This document shows positions 1-5,693 of a stretch of DNA of 13,355 nt, piece by piece. Numbering within the stretch: position 1 is the first letter of the stretch; each line of letters starts with the position of its first letter. Position numbers and translations under genes: made by a program. Origin of the DNA: DAOUBA01 sp034432855 (GTDB lineage Bacteria > Chloroflexota > Anaerolineae > B4-G1); the NCBI GenBank assembly GCA_034432855.1, contig DAOUBA010000093.1, positions 1 through 13,355 on the forward strand, written 5' to 3'. The notes beneath the pieces were generated by a model. It did not search any database. It saw nothing but the letters and a program-made list of their open reading frames with translations, and was not told the origin of the DNA.

Positions 1-25
1 TGTAGTGACCCCCAAAAACTGGACA
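1..25 (+). repeat. Left terminal inverted repeat of the IS
   Basis: It begins TGTAGTGACCCC and ends TGGACA. Aligned without gaps to the reverse complement of 1342-1366, it matches at 20 of 25 positions (mismatches at positions 3, 9, 14, 18 and 19). The inner TGGACA block and the outer AGTGA block are fully conserved, as expected for the binding and cleavage parts of a transposase site. Confidence 0.88.
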
Positions 26-70
26 GGTACCATAGTTCAAGTAGAATCTGTATGGAAGGGGGAAAATGCT

Positions 71-373
71 ATGGCCAAGCGAAGAGTATTTACACCTGAG
101 TTCAAAGCACAGGTAGTCCTGGAAGAACTCAGTGGTATCAAAGACAAAGCCGAGATCTGCCGGGAGTACGGACTGCGGCCACAGGTGTTCACCCGTTGGC
201 GAGAGGAATTCCTGGAACGAGCGCCCGAGCTCTTCAGCGAGCGGCGTTGCGACGGTGAGGCGGAGCGCATTGCTGAGTTGGAGCGGATGGTCGGGCGTCT
301 GACGATGGAATTGGAGGTGGCAAAAAAAGCCTCCAGTATCTTGGCCTCGCTCTCGAACAGAAGCGGGAGGTGA
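71..373 (+). CDS. IS3-family transposase OrfA
   Basis: This is the 100-residue upstream protein of the IS, starting MAKRRVFTPEFKAQVV. The N-terminal half is the IS3/IS911 helix-turn-helix domain that recognises the element ends; the segment AEICREYGLRPQVFTRWREE is the expected HTH with its conserved Trp-Arg. The C-terminal part (about residues 60-85, ELERMVGRLTMELEVAKK) is heptad-patterned and matches the leucine-zipper dimerisation region of OrfA proteins. ATG 71 is chosen because the HTH begins right after it; an in-frame ATG at position 5 would overlap the terminal repeat. The stop overlaps the GTG of orfB. On its own OrfA usually acts as a regulator. With a -1 frameshift it becomes the N-terminus of the full transposase. 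Confidence 0.9.
   Translation: MAKRRVFTPEFKAQVVLEELSGIKDKAEICREYGLRPQVFTRWREEFLERAPELFSERRCDGEAERIAELERMVGRLTMELEVAKKASSILASLSNRSGR
322..328 (+). other. Programmed -1 frameshift slippery site (A7) joining orfA to orfB
   Basis: The orfA codons here read GCA AAA AAA GCC. Slipping back one base on the A7 run moves ribosomes into the orfB frame. That frame is open from 322 through the orfB start at 370, reading KKSLQYLGLALEQKREV and then into ISTLTGEY. The result is one OrfAB protein of about 415 residues (71-1317). The site, direction and distance from the orfA stop fit the A-rich slippery sequences known in IS3-family elements. No downstream stimulatory structure was established by eye. Confidence 0.8.
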
Positions 374-1317
374 TCAGCACATTGACCGGGGAGTATGCTG
401 TCAGTATGGTTTGCAGGGTGCTGGAAGTGAGCCGGAGCAGTTACTACTACCAGGCGCTCGGATCGCCCGATGAGGCTGGGCTGAAGGAGGCGATCAGGCA
501 GATGGCTGCCGAGTGGCCAACCTACGGGTATCGGCGCATGGCCCGACAGTTGCAGCGTGAGGGCTGGTCGGTGAACCACAAGCGTGTACAGCGTTTGATG
601 CGCGAGATGGGACTTCAGGCGCGGATCAGGCCCAGAACACGGCGTACGACCGACAGCGAGCACGATTTCCCACGCTATCCCAACCTGATTCTGGGCCTGG
701 AGATCGTCCGTCCGGAGCAGGTCTGGGTAAGCGACATCACCTACATTCGGCTGCGCTACGAGTTCGTCTATCTGGCGGTGATTATGGACGTTTTCACCCG
801 GGGTATCCGGGGCTGGCAGCTGGGGCGTAACCTGGATTATACCTTGACCCTGGGAGCGCTGCGGCAGGCGCTGGCGCAGTATCCCGCTCCTGATATTCAC
901 CATTCTGATCAGGGAGTACAGTACGCAGCGACGGCTTACATCGAGGTCCTGCGGGAGGCGCAAGTTCAGATCAGCATGGCCGAGATAGGCGAGGCGTGGC
1001 AGAACGGGTATGCCGAGCGGCTGATACGGACCATCAAGGAAGAGGAGGTTGACCTCTCCGAGTATCTCGACTATCATGATGCCTACCGCCAGATCGGGCG
1101 TTTTCTGGATGAAGTGTACATGCACAAGCGTATCCACTCTGCATTGGGCTACCTCACCCCGGCCGAGTTCGAGGAGCAGTGGCGCAGGGAGCAGGCCGTG
1201 GCTCTCGAAGCGGCTGTGGACAGTGTGGACAACGCTGCGCGTTGCCCACACTGTCCACAGCCCTACGACGGCGGTAACGCCAGCCCTTGCATGCAAGGAG
1301 CAGAGGGGCAGGCTTGA
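370..1317 (+). CDS. IS3-family transposase OrfB, DDE integrase core
   Basis: This is the catalytic part of the transposase, a 315-residue rve-type RNase H-fold protein that cuts and joins the element ends. The N-terminal part has the HTH_21 region (about residues 35-85, containing WPTYGYRRMARQL). The catalytic triad is visible as D122 (WVSDITYIR), D180 (HHSDQGVQY) and E216 (NGYAERLIRTIK), giving the D-35-E spacing of IS3 transposases. The family core ends near YLTPAEFEEQWRR. Here about 40 further residues follow, and part of that tail is encoded by a 51-nt palindrome. The GTG at 370 is an internal initiation site or just the frame entry; the functional product is probably the OrfAB frameshift protein. 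Confidence 0.92.
   Translation: MISTLTGEYAVSMVCRVLEVSRSSYYYQALGSPDEAGLKEAIRQMAAEWPTYGYRRMARQLQREGWSVNHKRVQRLMREMGLQARIRPRTRRTTDSEHDFPRYPNLILGLEIVRPEQVWVSDITYIRLRYEFVYLAVIMDVFTRGIRGWQLGRNLDYTLTLGALRQALAQYPAPDIHHSDQGVQYAATAYIEVLREAQVQISMAEIGEAWQNGYAERLIRTIKEEEVDLSEYLDYHDAYRQIGRFLDEVYMHKRIHSALGYLTPAEFEEQWRREQAVALEAAVDSVDNAARCPHCPQPYDGGNASPCMQGAEGQA
1212..1262. repeat. 51-nt near-perfect hairpin inside the end of orfB
   Basis: The left arm GGCTGTGGACAGTGTGG (1212-1228) pairs perfectly with CCACACTGTCCACAGCC (1246-1262). The inner arms CAACGC (1230-1235) and GCGTTG (1239-1244) pair as well, leaving a TGC loop and one A/C mismatch (1229/1245). The whole hairpin lies in frame in the extra C-terminal tail of OrfB. 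No T-run follows it, so it does not look like an intrinsic terminator. It could be an inserted palindromic element or a structure with a role in IS expression. Confidence 0.85.
1285..1298. repeat. 14-bp perfect palindrome near the orfB stop
   Basis: CCTTGCATGCAAGG reads the same on both strands. It lies 22 bp after the large hairpin and about 19 bp before the orfB stop. Its function is unknown. It could be a protein-binding site or a chance palindrome. Confidence 0.6.
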
Positions 1318-1341
1318 TTGAACTAAAAATTGCCCAAAAAG

Positions 1342-1366
1342 TGTCCAAATTTCGGGGTTCACTTCA
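1342..1366 (-). repeat. Right terminal inverted repeat of the IS
   Basis: It begins TGTCCAAATTTC and ends GGTTCACTTCA. Its reverse complement aligns with the left end at 20 of 25 positions. The outermost bases are CA on the plus strand, as expected for IS3-family ends. Methyltransferase coding sequence starts immediately outside, at 1367. Confidence 0.88.
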
Positions 1367-1842
1367 ACGTCAAAACTGATATTCTTCCGCGCCAGCTCAA
1401 TGGCTTTGTCGTTAATATCAAAAGCAATACATCTTCTACCCAACAGTTTGGCCTCAACAGCGGTGGTTCCCGCACCGCAGAAATAATCGAGAACCAATTC
1501 ACCGGGCTTTGAGTATTTCAGGATTACATTTCGAGGGATGTAAGGAGACCAATTGCCTCTGTATTCCCCACTATGCGTTGCCCACTTGCCTCTTTGCTTG
1601 AAGCTCCAGACCGTGGTTTGTTCCTCCCTAAAACCTTTGGGGTGAAGTGTCTCCAGTTTCTTGGAGACCTTCAGAGCACTCACATTAACTCCTTGTGAAC
1701 GAGTGATAAGCCTTTCGATGTACCTAAATGTAACTCCATATCTTTGCCCAATATCCACGTCGGAGACGCCTCTCGCTTTCTCTTGCAAGATGGCTTCTTG
1801 GAGTTTCTCCTCTGTTTCGAAACCCGTCTTGCGGTTACCCAT
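1367..1842 (-). pseudogene. DNA N4/N6-type methyltransferase, 5' part only, cut by the IS
   Basis: About 158 N-terminal residues remain. Residues 20-50 (ARGVSDVDIGQRYGVTFRYI) look like a helix-turn-helix. GNWSPYIPRNVILKYSKPGE (about 96-115) is the segment that precedes the SAM pocket in amino-methyltransferases. Motif I is LDYFCGAGTTAVEAKLLGR (from L118), and D142 in AFDIN is the acidic motif II residue that binds SAM. The DPPY-type catalytic motif IV should follow about 25-60 residues later, but the IS begins right after ISFD, so no catalytic centre is left here. ATG 1842 is preferred because AGAGG lies just upstream; ATGs at 1857 and 1872 are also in frame. The gene starts 40 bp after the RNase J stop on the same strand. 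The remainder should lie left of position 1. Confidence 0.8.
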
Positions 1843-1852
1843 ACCATTTCCT

Positions 1853-1876
1853 CTCATAGCGCTTGACCTCATAGCG
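1853..1876. repeat. Pair of 9-bp direct repeats between RNase J and the methyltransferase
   Basis: CTCATAGCG occurs at 1853-1861 and 1868-1876, with a 15-bp period. The repeats lie just upstream of the preferred methyltransferase start. They could be an operator or a small duplication that created the extra in-frame ATGs. There is no further support for either reading. Confidence 0.4.
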
Positions 1877-1882
1877 TACGTC

Positions 1883-3526
1883 TCACTTCTCCATCACCAC
1901 CGGGATCACCACCGGACGGCCACGGGTCTCGCGGTATAGGAATCTGGACAGGGCCTCCTGCACCTGCGTTTCGATCTCTATTGGAGGGGTGCCCGGTTTG
2001 GCCGAGGCTGCGGATGAGATGATCCCCTCGGCCCGCGTCAGCAGGTCTTCGGCGCCGGGGAGAAAGACAAACCCACGGGTCACGATGCGCGGGCGGCCCA
2101 CCGGATTCCCCGTGCGGGGATCGTAGCGCACAATCGCCATCACGAAACCATCGCGGCCCAGTTCCTCCCGCTCGCGCATCACCGTCGGGCCGATCTCGCC
2201 CACCCGGGCGCCATCTACGAAGACGTAGCCGCCGGGCACGCGCTCGCCGATCTCCAGACGCTCGCCCAGCGTCAGCACATAGCCGTTTTCGACGACGGCG
2301 ACGTTTTCGGCAGGGATGCCCAACTGGCGGGCGATCTTGCCGTGCTGCTTGAGGTGGCGCAGTTCGCCGTGGATGGGGATAAAGAAGCGCGGGCGCAGCA
2401 GATTGATCAGCAACTTTTGCTCTTCCTGGCTGGCATGGCCGGAGACATGCACCGGCAGTAGCGGGTCGTAGTACACGTCTGCGCCCTTCTGGAACAGCCG
2501 GTTGATGACGCGATGGATCAGTTCCTCGTTGCCGGGGATGGTGTGCGAAGAGAGCACCACCGTATCTCCCTCCCGGATGCACAATGAAGGGTGCTGCCCT
2601 ACCGCCAGGCGACCGAGTACCGCCGTCGGCTCGCCCTGTGCGCCGGTTGCCATAATGACCGTCTCGCGGGGCGGCAGGCGTCCGATTTCGCCGAGTTGGA
2701 GCAACATCCCGTCGGGGATGCGTAAATAGCCCAACTCACGCGCGATGCGGGTATTCTCGACCATCGTCTTGCCGGCGATGGCGATCTTGCGGTTTGCCTG
2801 CATGGCTGCATCCACCACCTGTTGGATGCGTGAGATGAGCGAGGCGAACGTCGCCACGATCACCCGCCCCGGCGCTCCGCGCATCACCTGGGCAAAGGCG
2901 TCGTTCAACACCGCCTCCGAGGGGGTGCTGCCGGGCTGATCGGCGTTGGTGCTATCGGAGAGAAGCGCCAGCACGCCGCGCCCGCTGAACTCGGCCAGTT
3001 TGGCATAATCGGTGGGCCGGCCATCCACGGGTGTGTGGTCGAACTTGAAATCGCCGCTGTGCACCAGCAGTCCCGCCGGCGTCGTGATGCCCAGCCCTAC
3101 GCCATCGGGTATGGAGTGGCAGACGTGGTACGGCTCGATGGTGAAAGGGCCGACCTGGATCACGTCGCCGGGCGCGTACAGATGCAACGTGGTCCGTTCG
3201 AGCAGATGCTTCTTCAGTTTGACCTCGATCAGGCCGCGCGTCAGCCGCGTGGCATAGACCGGCACGTTGATCTCTTCTAGAAAGTGGGGGAGGGCACCGA
3301 TGTGGTCTTCGTGGCCGTGGGTGATGATGATAGCGCGCACCAGGTCCTTCTTGTCGCGCAGGTAGCCCCAGTCAGGGATGATATAGTCAATCCCCAGCAT
3401 GTCCGACTCGGGGAACATGATCCCGGCGTCCACGACCAGGATGTTGCGACCATACTCGATACTCAGCATGTTCTTGCCGACCTCGCCCAGGCCGCCGAGG
3501 GGCACGATGCGCAGTTTCTCGGTCAT
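1883..3526 (-). CDS. rnj: Ribonuclease J (metallo-beta-lactamase/beta-CASP RNase)
   Basis: RNase J is a cytoplasmic exo/endoribonuclease for mRNA decay and rRNA maturation. The 547-residue length is normal. The N-terminus (LRIVPLGGLGEVGKN) is the family signature. Zinc ligands are H70, H72, D74 and H75 (THGHEDHIGALP), H137 (CHSIPDG) and D159 (HSGDFKFD). The beta-CASP part carries SDSTNAD, VHVSGHASQEE and IPIHGE, which supply the remaining metal and RNA-end contacts. The C-terminal domain ends RPVVIPVVMEK, a typical RNase J ending. The start lies 3 bp after the stop of the upstream membrane-protein gene (TGA TAT ATG), so the two are probably translationally coupled. The product is complete, with no missing residue noticed. 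Confidence 0.96.
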   Translation of the reverse strand: MTEKLRIVPLGGLGEVGKNMLSIEYGRNILVVDAGIMFPESDMLGIDYIIPDWGYLRDKKDLVRAIIITHGHEDHIGALPHFLEEINVPVYATRLTRGLIEVKLKKHLLERTTLHLYAPGDVIQVGPFTIEPYHVCHSIPDGVGLGITTPAGLLVHSGDFKFDHTPVDGRPTDYAKLAEFSGRGVLALLSDSTNADQPGSTPSEAVLNDAFAQVMRGAPGRVIVATFASLISRIQQVVDAAMQANRKIAIAGKTMVENTRIARELGYLRIPDGMLLQLGEIGRLPPRETVIMATGAQGEPTAVLGRLAVGQHPSLCIREGDTVVLSSHTIPGNEELIHRVINRLFQKGADVYYDPLLPVHVSGHASQEEQKLLINLLRPRFFIPIHGELRHLKQHGKIARQLGIPAENVAVVENGYVLTLGERLEIGERVPGGYVFVDGARVGEIGPTVMREREELGRDGFVMAIVRYDPRTGNPVGRPRIVTRGFVFLPGAEDLLTRAEGIISSAASAKPGTPPIEIETQVQEALSRFLYRETRGRPVVIPVVMEK

Positions 3527-3529
3527 ATA

Positions 3530-4207
3530 TCATTCGCTCTCGTCAGGCGCAGTCTCCCCCTGTCTGCTCTCCTGCGCCGCTTTCATCTTCTCGCGGAACG
3601 GTTTCAACAGGTGTACCACAACCTGGTTGCACACGACGGCGAGGAGTGAGAGTGAAACCAGGGGCAGCAGCGGTGGCACAAGCGCACTGATGATCGCCCA
3701 GAGGATGGCCAGGATCCCCAGGGCGATGGTGAAGCCCGGGTTGGCGACAAAGAGGATAGCCGAGTTACGCAAAGCCCACCATATCCGGGGCTGTTCCTGT
3801 TCCAAGAGCACTGCCATCGGATAGAATTGATAGCACCACCAGACGAACCCCAGCACCACAAAGAAGCCCCGTATCCACATGCTCAGCGTCTCACTGATAT
3901 TCAGTGGAATGCCGTCGGGGTCATAGAACCAGATGTTCATGAGCGCGATGATGATCACGAGGACACTGATCAGGGCCAAAGCCCAAGACCTTAGAAAATA
4001 GCGCCGAAAGCCCCAGAAGTAATCGCTCCATTGAGCAGAATGACCGTTGGCTACCTGATTGGCGACATACCACAGCCCGGCCAACGCCGGAGGAAATGTA
4101 ACCACCGGCAACATCAGCAGCACTGTGAGCAGATTCATCAACACCAGGATAAACAAATCATCCCAAAGGCGTTTTAGGGCCTCCCAAAGAACACGGAAAA
4201 CACTCAT
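3530..4207 (-). CDS. YesL/DUF624-like integral membrane protein
   Basis: This is a 225-residue protein with about five to six hydrophobic helices: roughly residues 15-50, 72-95, 110-138 and 145-195. The N-terminus (FRVLWEALKRLWDDLFILVLMN), the following LPVVTFPPALAGL and a Trp/Tyr-rich loop resemble YesL-type (DUF624) proteins. Those proteins are often found near carbohydrate uptake genes, and their biochemical role is unclear. The C-terminal 30 residues are hydrophilic and charged. AGGAG lies about 7 bp before the ATG, which supports this start. The stop is 3 bp upstream of the RNase J start, so the two share a transcript. Nothing in the sequence says what it transports or binds, and the family call is by resemblance only. 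Confidence 0.68.
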   Translation of the reverse strand: MSVFRVLWEALKRLWDDLFILVLMNLLTVLLMLPVVTFPPALAGLWYVANQVANGHSAQWSDYFWGFRRYFLRSWALALISVLVIIIALMNIWFYDPDGIPLNISETLSMWIRGFFVVLGFVWWCYQFYPMAVLLEQEQPRIWWALRNSAILFVANPGFTIALGILAILWAIISALVPPLLPLVSLSLLAVVCNQVVVHLLKPFREKMKAAQESRQGETAPDESE

Positions 4208-4243
4208 GTTTCTCTCCTAACCCGGACAAGCCGGAACCCCCAA

Positions 4244-4318
4244 CCACCAAGGGCACGAAAGAGACAAGGGACACCAAGATCCTTTTGTGTCCTTCATGTG
4301 ACCATATATCCTTTGTGG
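4244..4318. repeat. Imperfect inverted repeat in the gap before the YesL-like gene
   Basis: The left part (CCACCAAGGGCACGAAAGAG, then ACAAGGGACAC) is partly complementary to the right part (GTGTCCTTCATGTG, then CCTTTGTGG). The inner core GGACAC (4269-4274) pairs with GTGTCC (4287-4292), and the outer ends pair as CCAC/GTGG. The sequence is rich in CACNAAGG-like units. It resembles intergenic inverted repeats built from such units in environmental genomes. It occupies most of the 130-bp space between the GIY-YIG stop and the next start, and could form a hairpin in the transcript. Confidence 0.5.
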
Positions 4319-4337
4319 CAAAACTCTTGCCCAACCC

Positions 4338-4640
4338 TCAGCAACCTTCATTGCCGCAGCAGAAGGGTGCATCTTCGAAGGAACGCCTCTGCGCCACCAG
4401 GGCCAGTTTCCGTGCCCGCGGCAGCCGCCGGAAGCGCGCCTCGGCTCGCTGCGCACTTCTCCGGTCGGGGAAGCGCCAGGCAGCGACGAGCGCCACCGGG
4501 CGGCGGCCTGCCGTATAGCGTGCTCCCTTCCCGGCGTTGTGCTTGTCCTCACGCCGCGCCAGGTCAGTCGTGACGCCGGTGTAGAGGGTGCCATCGGCAC
4601 AGCGCAGGACATAGAGGAACCAGGCCTTTGCGAGTGTCAC
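4338..4640 (-). CDS. Small GIY-YIG domain endonuclease-like protein (YhbQ/UPF0213 type)
   Basis: This is a 100-residue protein made almost entirely of one GIY-YIG domain. The two diagnostic halves are FLYVLRC (residues 8-14) and LYTGVT (19-24). They are followed by the conserved Arg of LARRED, then HNAGKGARYTAGRRPV, and a Glu in the helix RAEARFRR (E67) in the position of the metal-binding residue. Stand-alone proteins of this type are related to the nuclease domain of UvrC and homing endonucleases; a DNA repair or structure-specific nuclease role is suspected but unsettled. The frame is open further upstream to 4811, but homology begins at residue 5-7, so GTG 4640 is chosen. It has no Shine-Dalgarno sequence. 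A possible -10 element lies only 17-22 bp upstream, so the mRNA leader may be very short. Confidence 0.82.
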   Translation of the reverse strand: MTLAKAWFLYVLRCADGTLYTGVTTDLARREDKHNAGKGARYTAGRRPVALVAAWRFPDRRSAQRAEARFRRLPRARKLALVAQRRSFEDAPFCCGNEGC

Positions 4641-4656
4641 CAGAGTTGCGGTTGCT

Positions 4657-4665
4657 ATTTTAGCA
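4657..4665 (-). promoter_or_regulatory. Possible extended -10 promoter element for the minus-strand block
   Basis: On the minus strand the sequence reads TGCTAAAAT, an extended -10 form (TGn then TAAAAT). No good -35 box is seen at the usual distance (only TTTCCC-like). Initiation would fall near 4650, giving a leader of about 10 nt before GTG 4640. That would fit a start codon that lacks a Shine-Dalgarno sequence. Confidence 0.4.
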
Positions 4666-4743
4666 CATTTTGCCGTTCGAGGGAAAATCTCGCATCGCGC
4701 ATGGCCGCGCGGGGTACGAATCCTGCGCATTACAGTCCAGAAA

Positions 4744-4761
4744 CCGTAACCGATCTGTAAC
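4744..4761 (+). promoter_or_regulatory. Possible activator site: 11-bp-phased GTAAC direct repeats
   Basis: CCGTAAC and CTGTAAC are spaced so that GTAAC recurs at 4746 and 4757, one helical turn apart. They end 9 bp upstream of the -35 box. Winged-helix (OmpR/PhoB) response regulators bind 11-bp-phased direct repeats in this position. An inverted copy TTACAG lies at 4730-4735. No DNA-binding regulator is encoded in the window. Confidence 0.35.
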
Positions 4762-4770
4762 AGAGCGCAA

Positions 4771-4799
4771 TTGTCACGGATATTAGAATCTGCTATAAT
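4771..4799 (+). promoter_or_regulatory. Strong sigma70-type promoter of the sensory operon
   Basis: The -35 box TTGTCA (4771-4776) and the -10 box TATAAT (4794-4799) are 17 bp apart. A TG at 4791-4792 makes an extended -10. This is close to the housekeeping consensus. Initiation is expected near 4806, giving a leader of about 60 nt before the first receiver gene at 4867. Confidence 0.75.
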
Positions 4800-4808
4800 A
4801 AAAGGGCG

Positions 4809-4829
4809 CACGAGTCTATTGCGCTCGTG
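4809..4829 (+). other. Short hairpin at the 5' end of the operon leader
   Basis: CACGAG (4809-4814) can pair with CTCGTG (4824-4829) around a 9-nt loop. It would sit within a few bases of the predicted transcript start, where such stems can protect the RNA 5' end. It is only six base pairs and may be fortuitous. Confidence 0.3.
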
Positions 4830-4866
4830 TTGCGGCTATGCACACCTGGCTGAGGGAGACATAACG

Positions 4867-5244
4867 ATGGCTGCTCGCATCTTGTACATCGAGGATAACG
4901 TCGGGAATCGTACGCTGGTGAAACGGATCCTCGAGGCAGAGGGACACTCGGTCACGGAAGCGGTGGATGGTCCTTCGGGACTGAAAATGGCTGCCGAGAG
5001 ACAGTTTGACCTGATCCTGCTCGATATTAACCTCCCCGAGATAGACGGGTACGATCTGGCCAGACGTCTCCGTAGCATGCCCAACCTGCAGGCTGTGCCT
5101 ATTCTTGCTGTCACCGCCAACGTGATGCAGGGGGATCGGGAACGCACCCTGGCGGCAGGTTGTAACGGTTACATTCAGAAACCCATTGACGTGGATCGGC
5201 TGCCCGATCAAGTCATGGCAGCGCTGCAGAAAGGCCGTACATAG
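4867..5244 (+). CDS. CheY/DivK-like stand-alone response regulator receiver
   Basis: This is a 125-residue protein that is a single receiver domain with no output domain. The acidic pocket residues are E9 and D10 (YIEDN). The phospho-acceptor is D53 (LILLDINLPEIDGYD). The switch Thr is T83 (AVTAN), and the conserved Lys is K105 before Pro (IQKPID). All residues needed for phosphotransfer are present. GGGAG about 8 bp before the ATG supports the start. It is the first gene after the strong promoter at 4771-4799, and the next receiver starts 4 bp after its stop. Such proteins act by docking to partners or relaying phosphate. The kinase encoded two genes downstream is the likely phosphodonor, by operon context only. 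Confidence 0.93.
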   Translation: MAARILYIEDNVGNRTLVKRILEAEGHSVTEAVDGPSGLKMAAERQFDLILLDINLPEIDGYDLARRLRSMPNLQAVPILAVTANVMQGDRERTLAAGCNGYIQKPIDVDRLPDQVMAALQKGRT

Positions 5245-5248
5245 TGCT

Positions 5249-5665
5249 ATGTCTCAGAGTATCCAGCCAAAAGATGCCACCATCCTCGTGGTCGAGGACA
5301 ATTTCCAGAACTTTGTATTGATTACACGCCTGCTGGCCTACCTGGGCGTGAAGAAGTGTGAATGGAAAGCCTCCGGCTGGCAGGTGCTCGAGTTTGCCGA
5401 GTCGCTGCCGCAGATTGATCTGATCTTGATGGACATCTTCCTGCCAGAAGAGGATGGCTACCAGGTGTTAGAAAGGTTGCGCGCCCACCCACGTTTCAAG
5501 AATACGCGAGTCGTCGCCGTGACTGCCGACGCCTCCCGCGAGAACATGGAGCGCGCTCAAAGTGCCGGCTTTGATGGCTTCATCGGCAAACCGCTCAACC
5601 CGGATCGCTTTCCCAACCAGATTCGTGGTATCCTGCGAGGAGAGTCTATCTGGGAACCGGCATGA
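5249..5665 (+). CDS. Second stand-alone response regulator receiver, divergent
   Basis: This is a 138-residue single receiver domain. Visible residues are E16 and D17 (VVEDN), acceptor D62 (LILMDIFLPEEDGY), T92 (AVTAD) and K114 (IGKPLN). The stretch between beta-2 and alpha-2 (VKKCEWKASGWQVLEFAE) is richer in Trp and Lys than in ordinary CheY-like receivers, which suggests a dedicated partner surface. ATG 5249 is chosen because it follows the preceding stop by 4 bp and gives a normal receiver N-terminus. The frame extends upstream to 5186, but that part overlaps the first receiver gene. There is no output domain, so it must act through contacts or phosphorelay. The kinase gene follows after 28 bp. 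Confidence 0.92.
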   Translation: MSQSIQPKDATILVVEDNFQNFVLITRLLAYLGVKKCEWKASGWQVLEFAESLPQIDLILMDIFLPEEDGYQVLERLRAHPRFKNTRVVAVTADASRENMERAQSAGFDGFIGKPLNPDRFPNQIRGILRGESIWEPA

Positions 5666-5693
5666 TCTCGGTACGGGGCATAGATAAACAGCC

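Larger units (their letters stand above)
1..1366 (+). mobile_element. Complete IS3-family insertion sequence
   Basis: The element is bounded by 25-bp imperfect terminal inverted repeats that match at 20 of 25 positions. Both ends begin TG when read inward, as in the IS3 family. Inside are two overlapping frames in the typical IS3 order: orfA (helix-turn-helix) and orfB (DDE integrase core), with an A7 slippery run between them. The length of about 1.37 kb is normal for the family. The left end coincides with the first base of the window, so the 3-4 bp target duplication cannot be checked. The right end falls inside a minus-strand DNA methyltransferase gene, so the element appears to have interrupted it. 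Both frames are intact, so the copy may still be active. Confidence 0.92.

Noticed and set aside
1212..1262. Intrinsic transcription terminator
   Set aside because: The hairpin is strong but is inside the coding sequence and is not followed by a T-run.
37..1872. A 611-codon minus-strand open frame covering the whole IS and the methyltransferase remnant
   Set aside because: Only the first ~158 codons resemble a protein family. The rest is the antisense of the transposase genes, open by chance, so it was not called as one gene.
1869..2582. A 237-codon minus-strand open frame within RNase J
   Set aside because: It is out of frame with the clear RNase J coding sequence, Arg/Pro/Gly-rich, and has no domain pattern.
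4641..4811. N-terminal extension of the GIY-YIG protein to 157 residues
   Set aside because: The extra residues show no domain, overlap the divergent promoter of the sensory operon, and lie upstream of the point where the family's homology begins.
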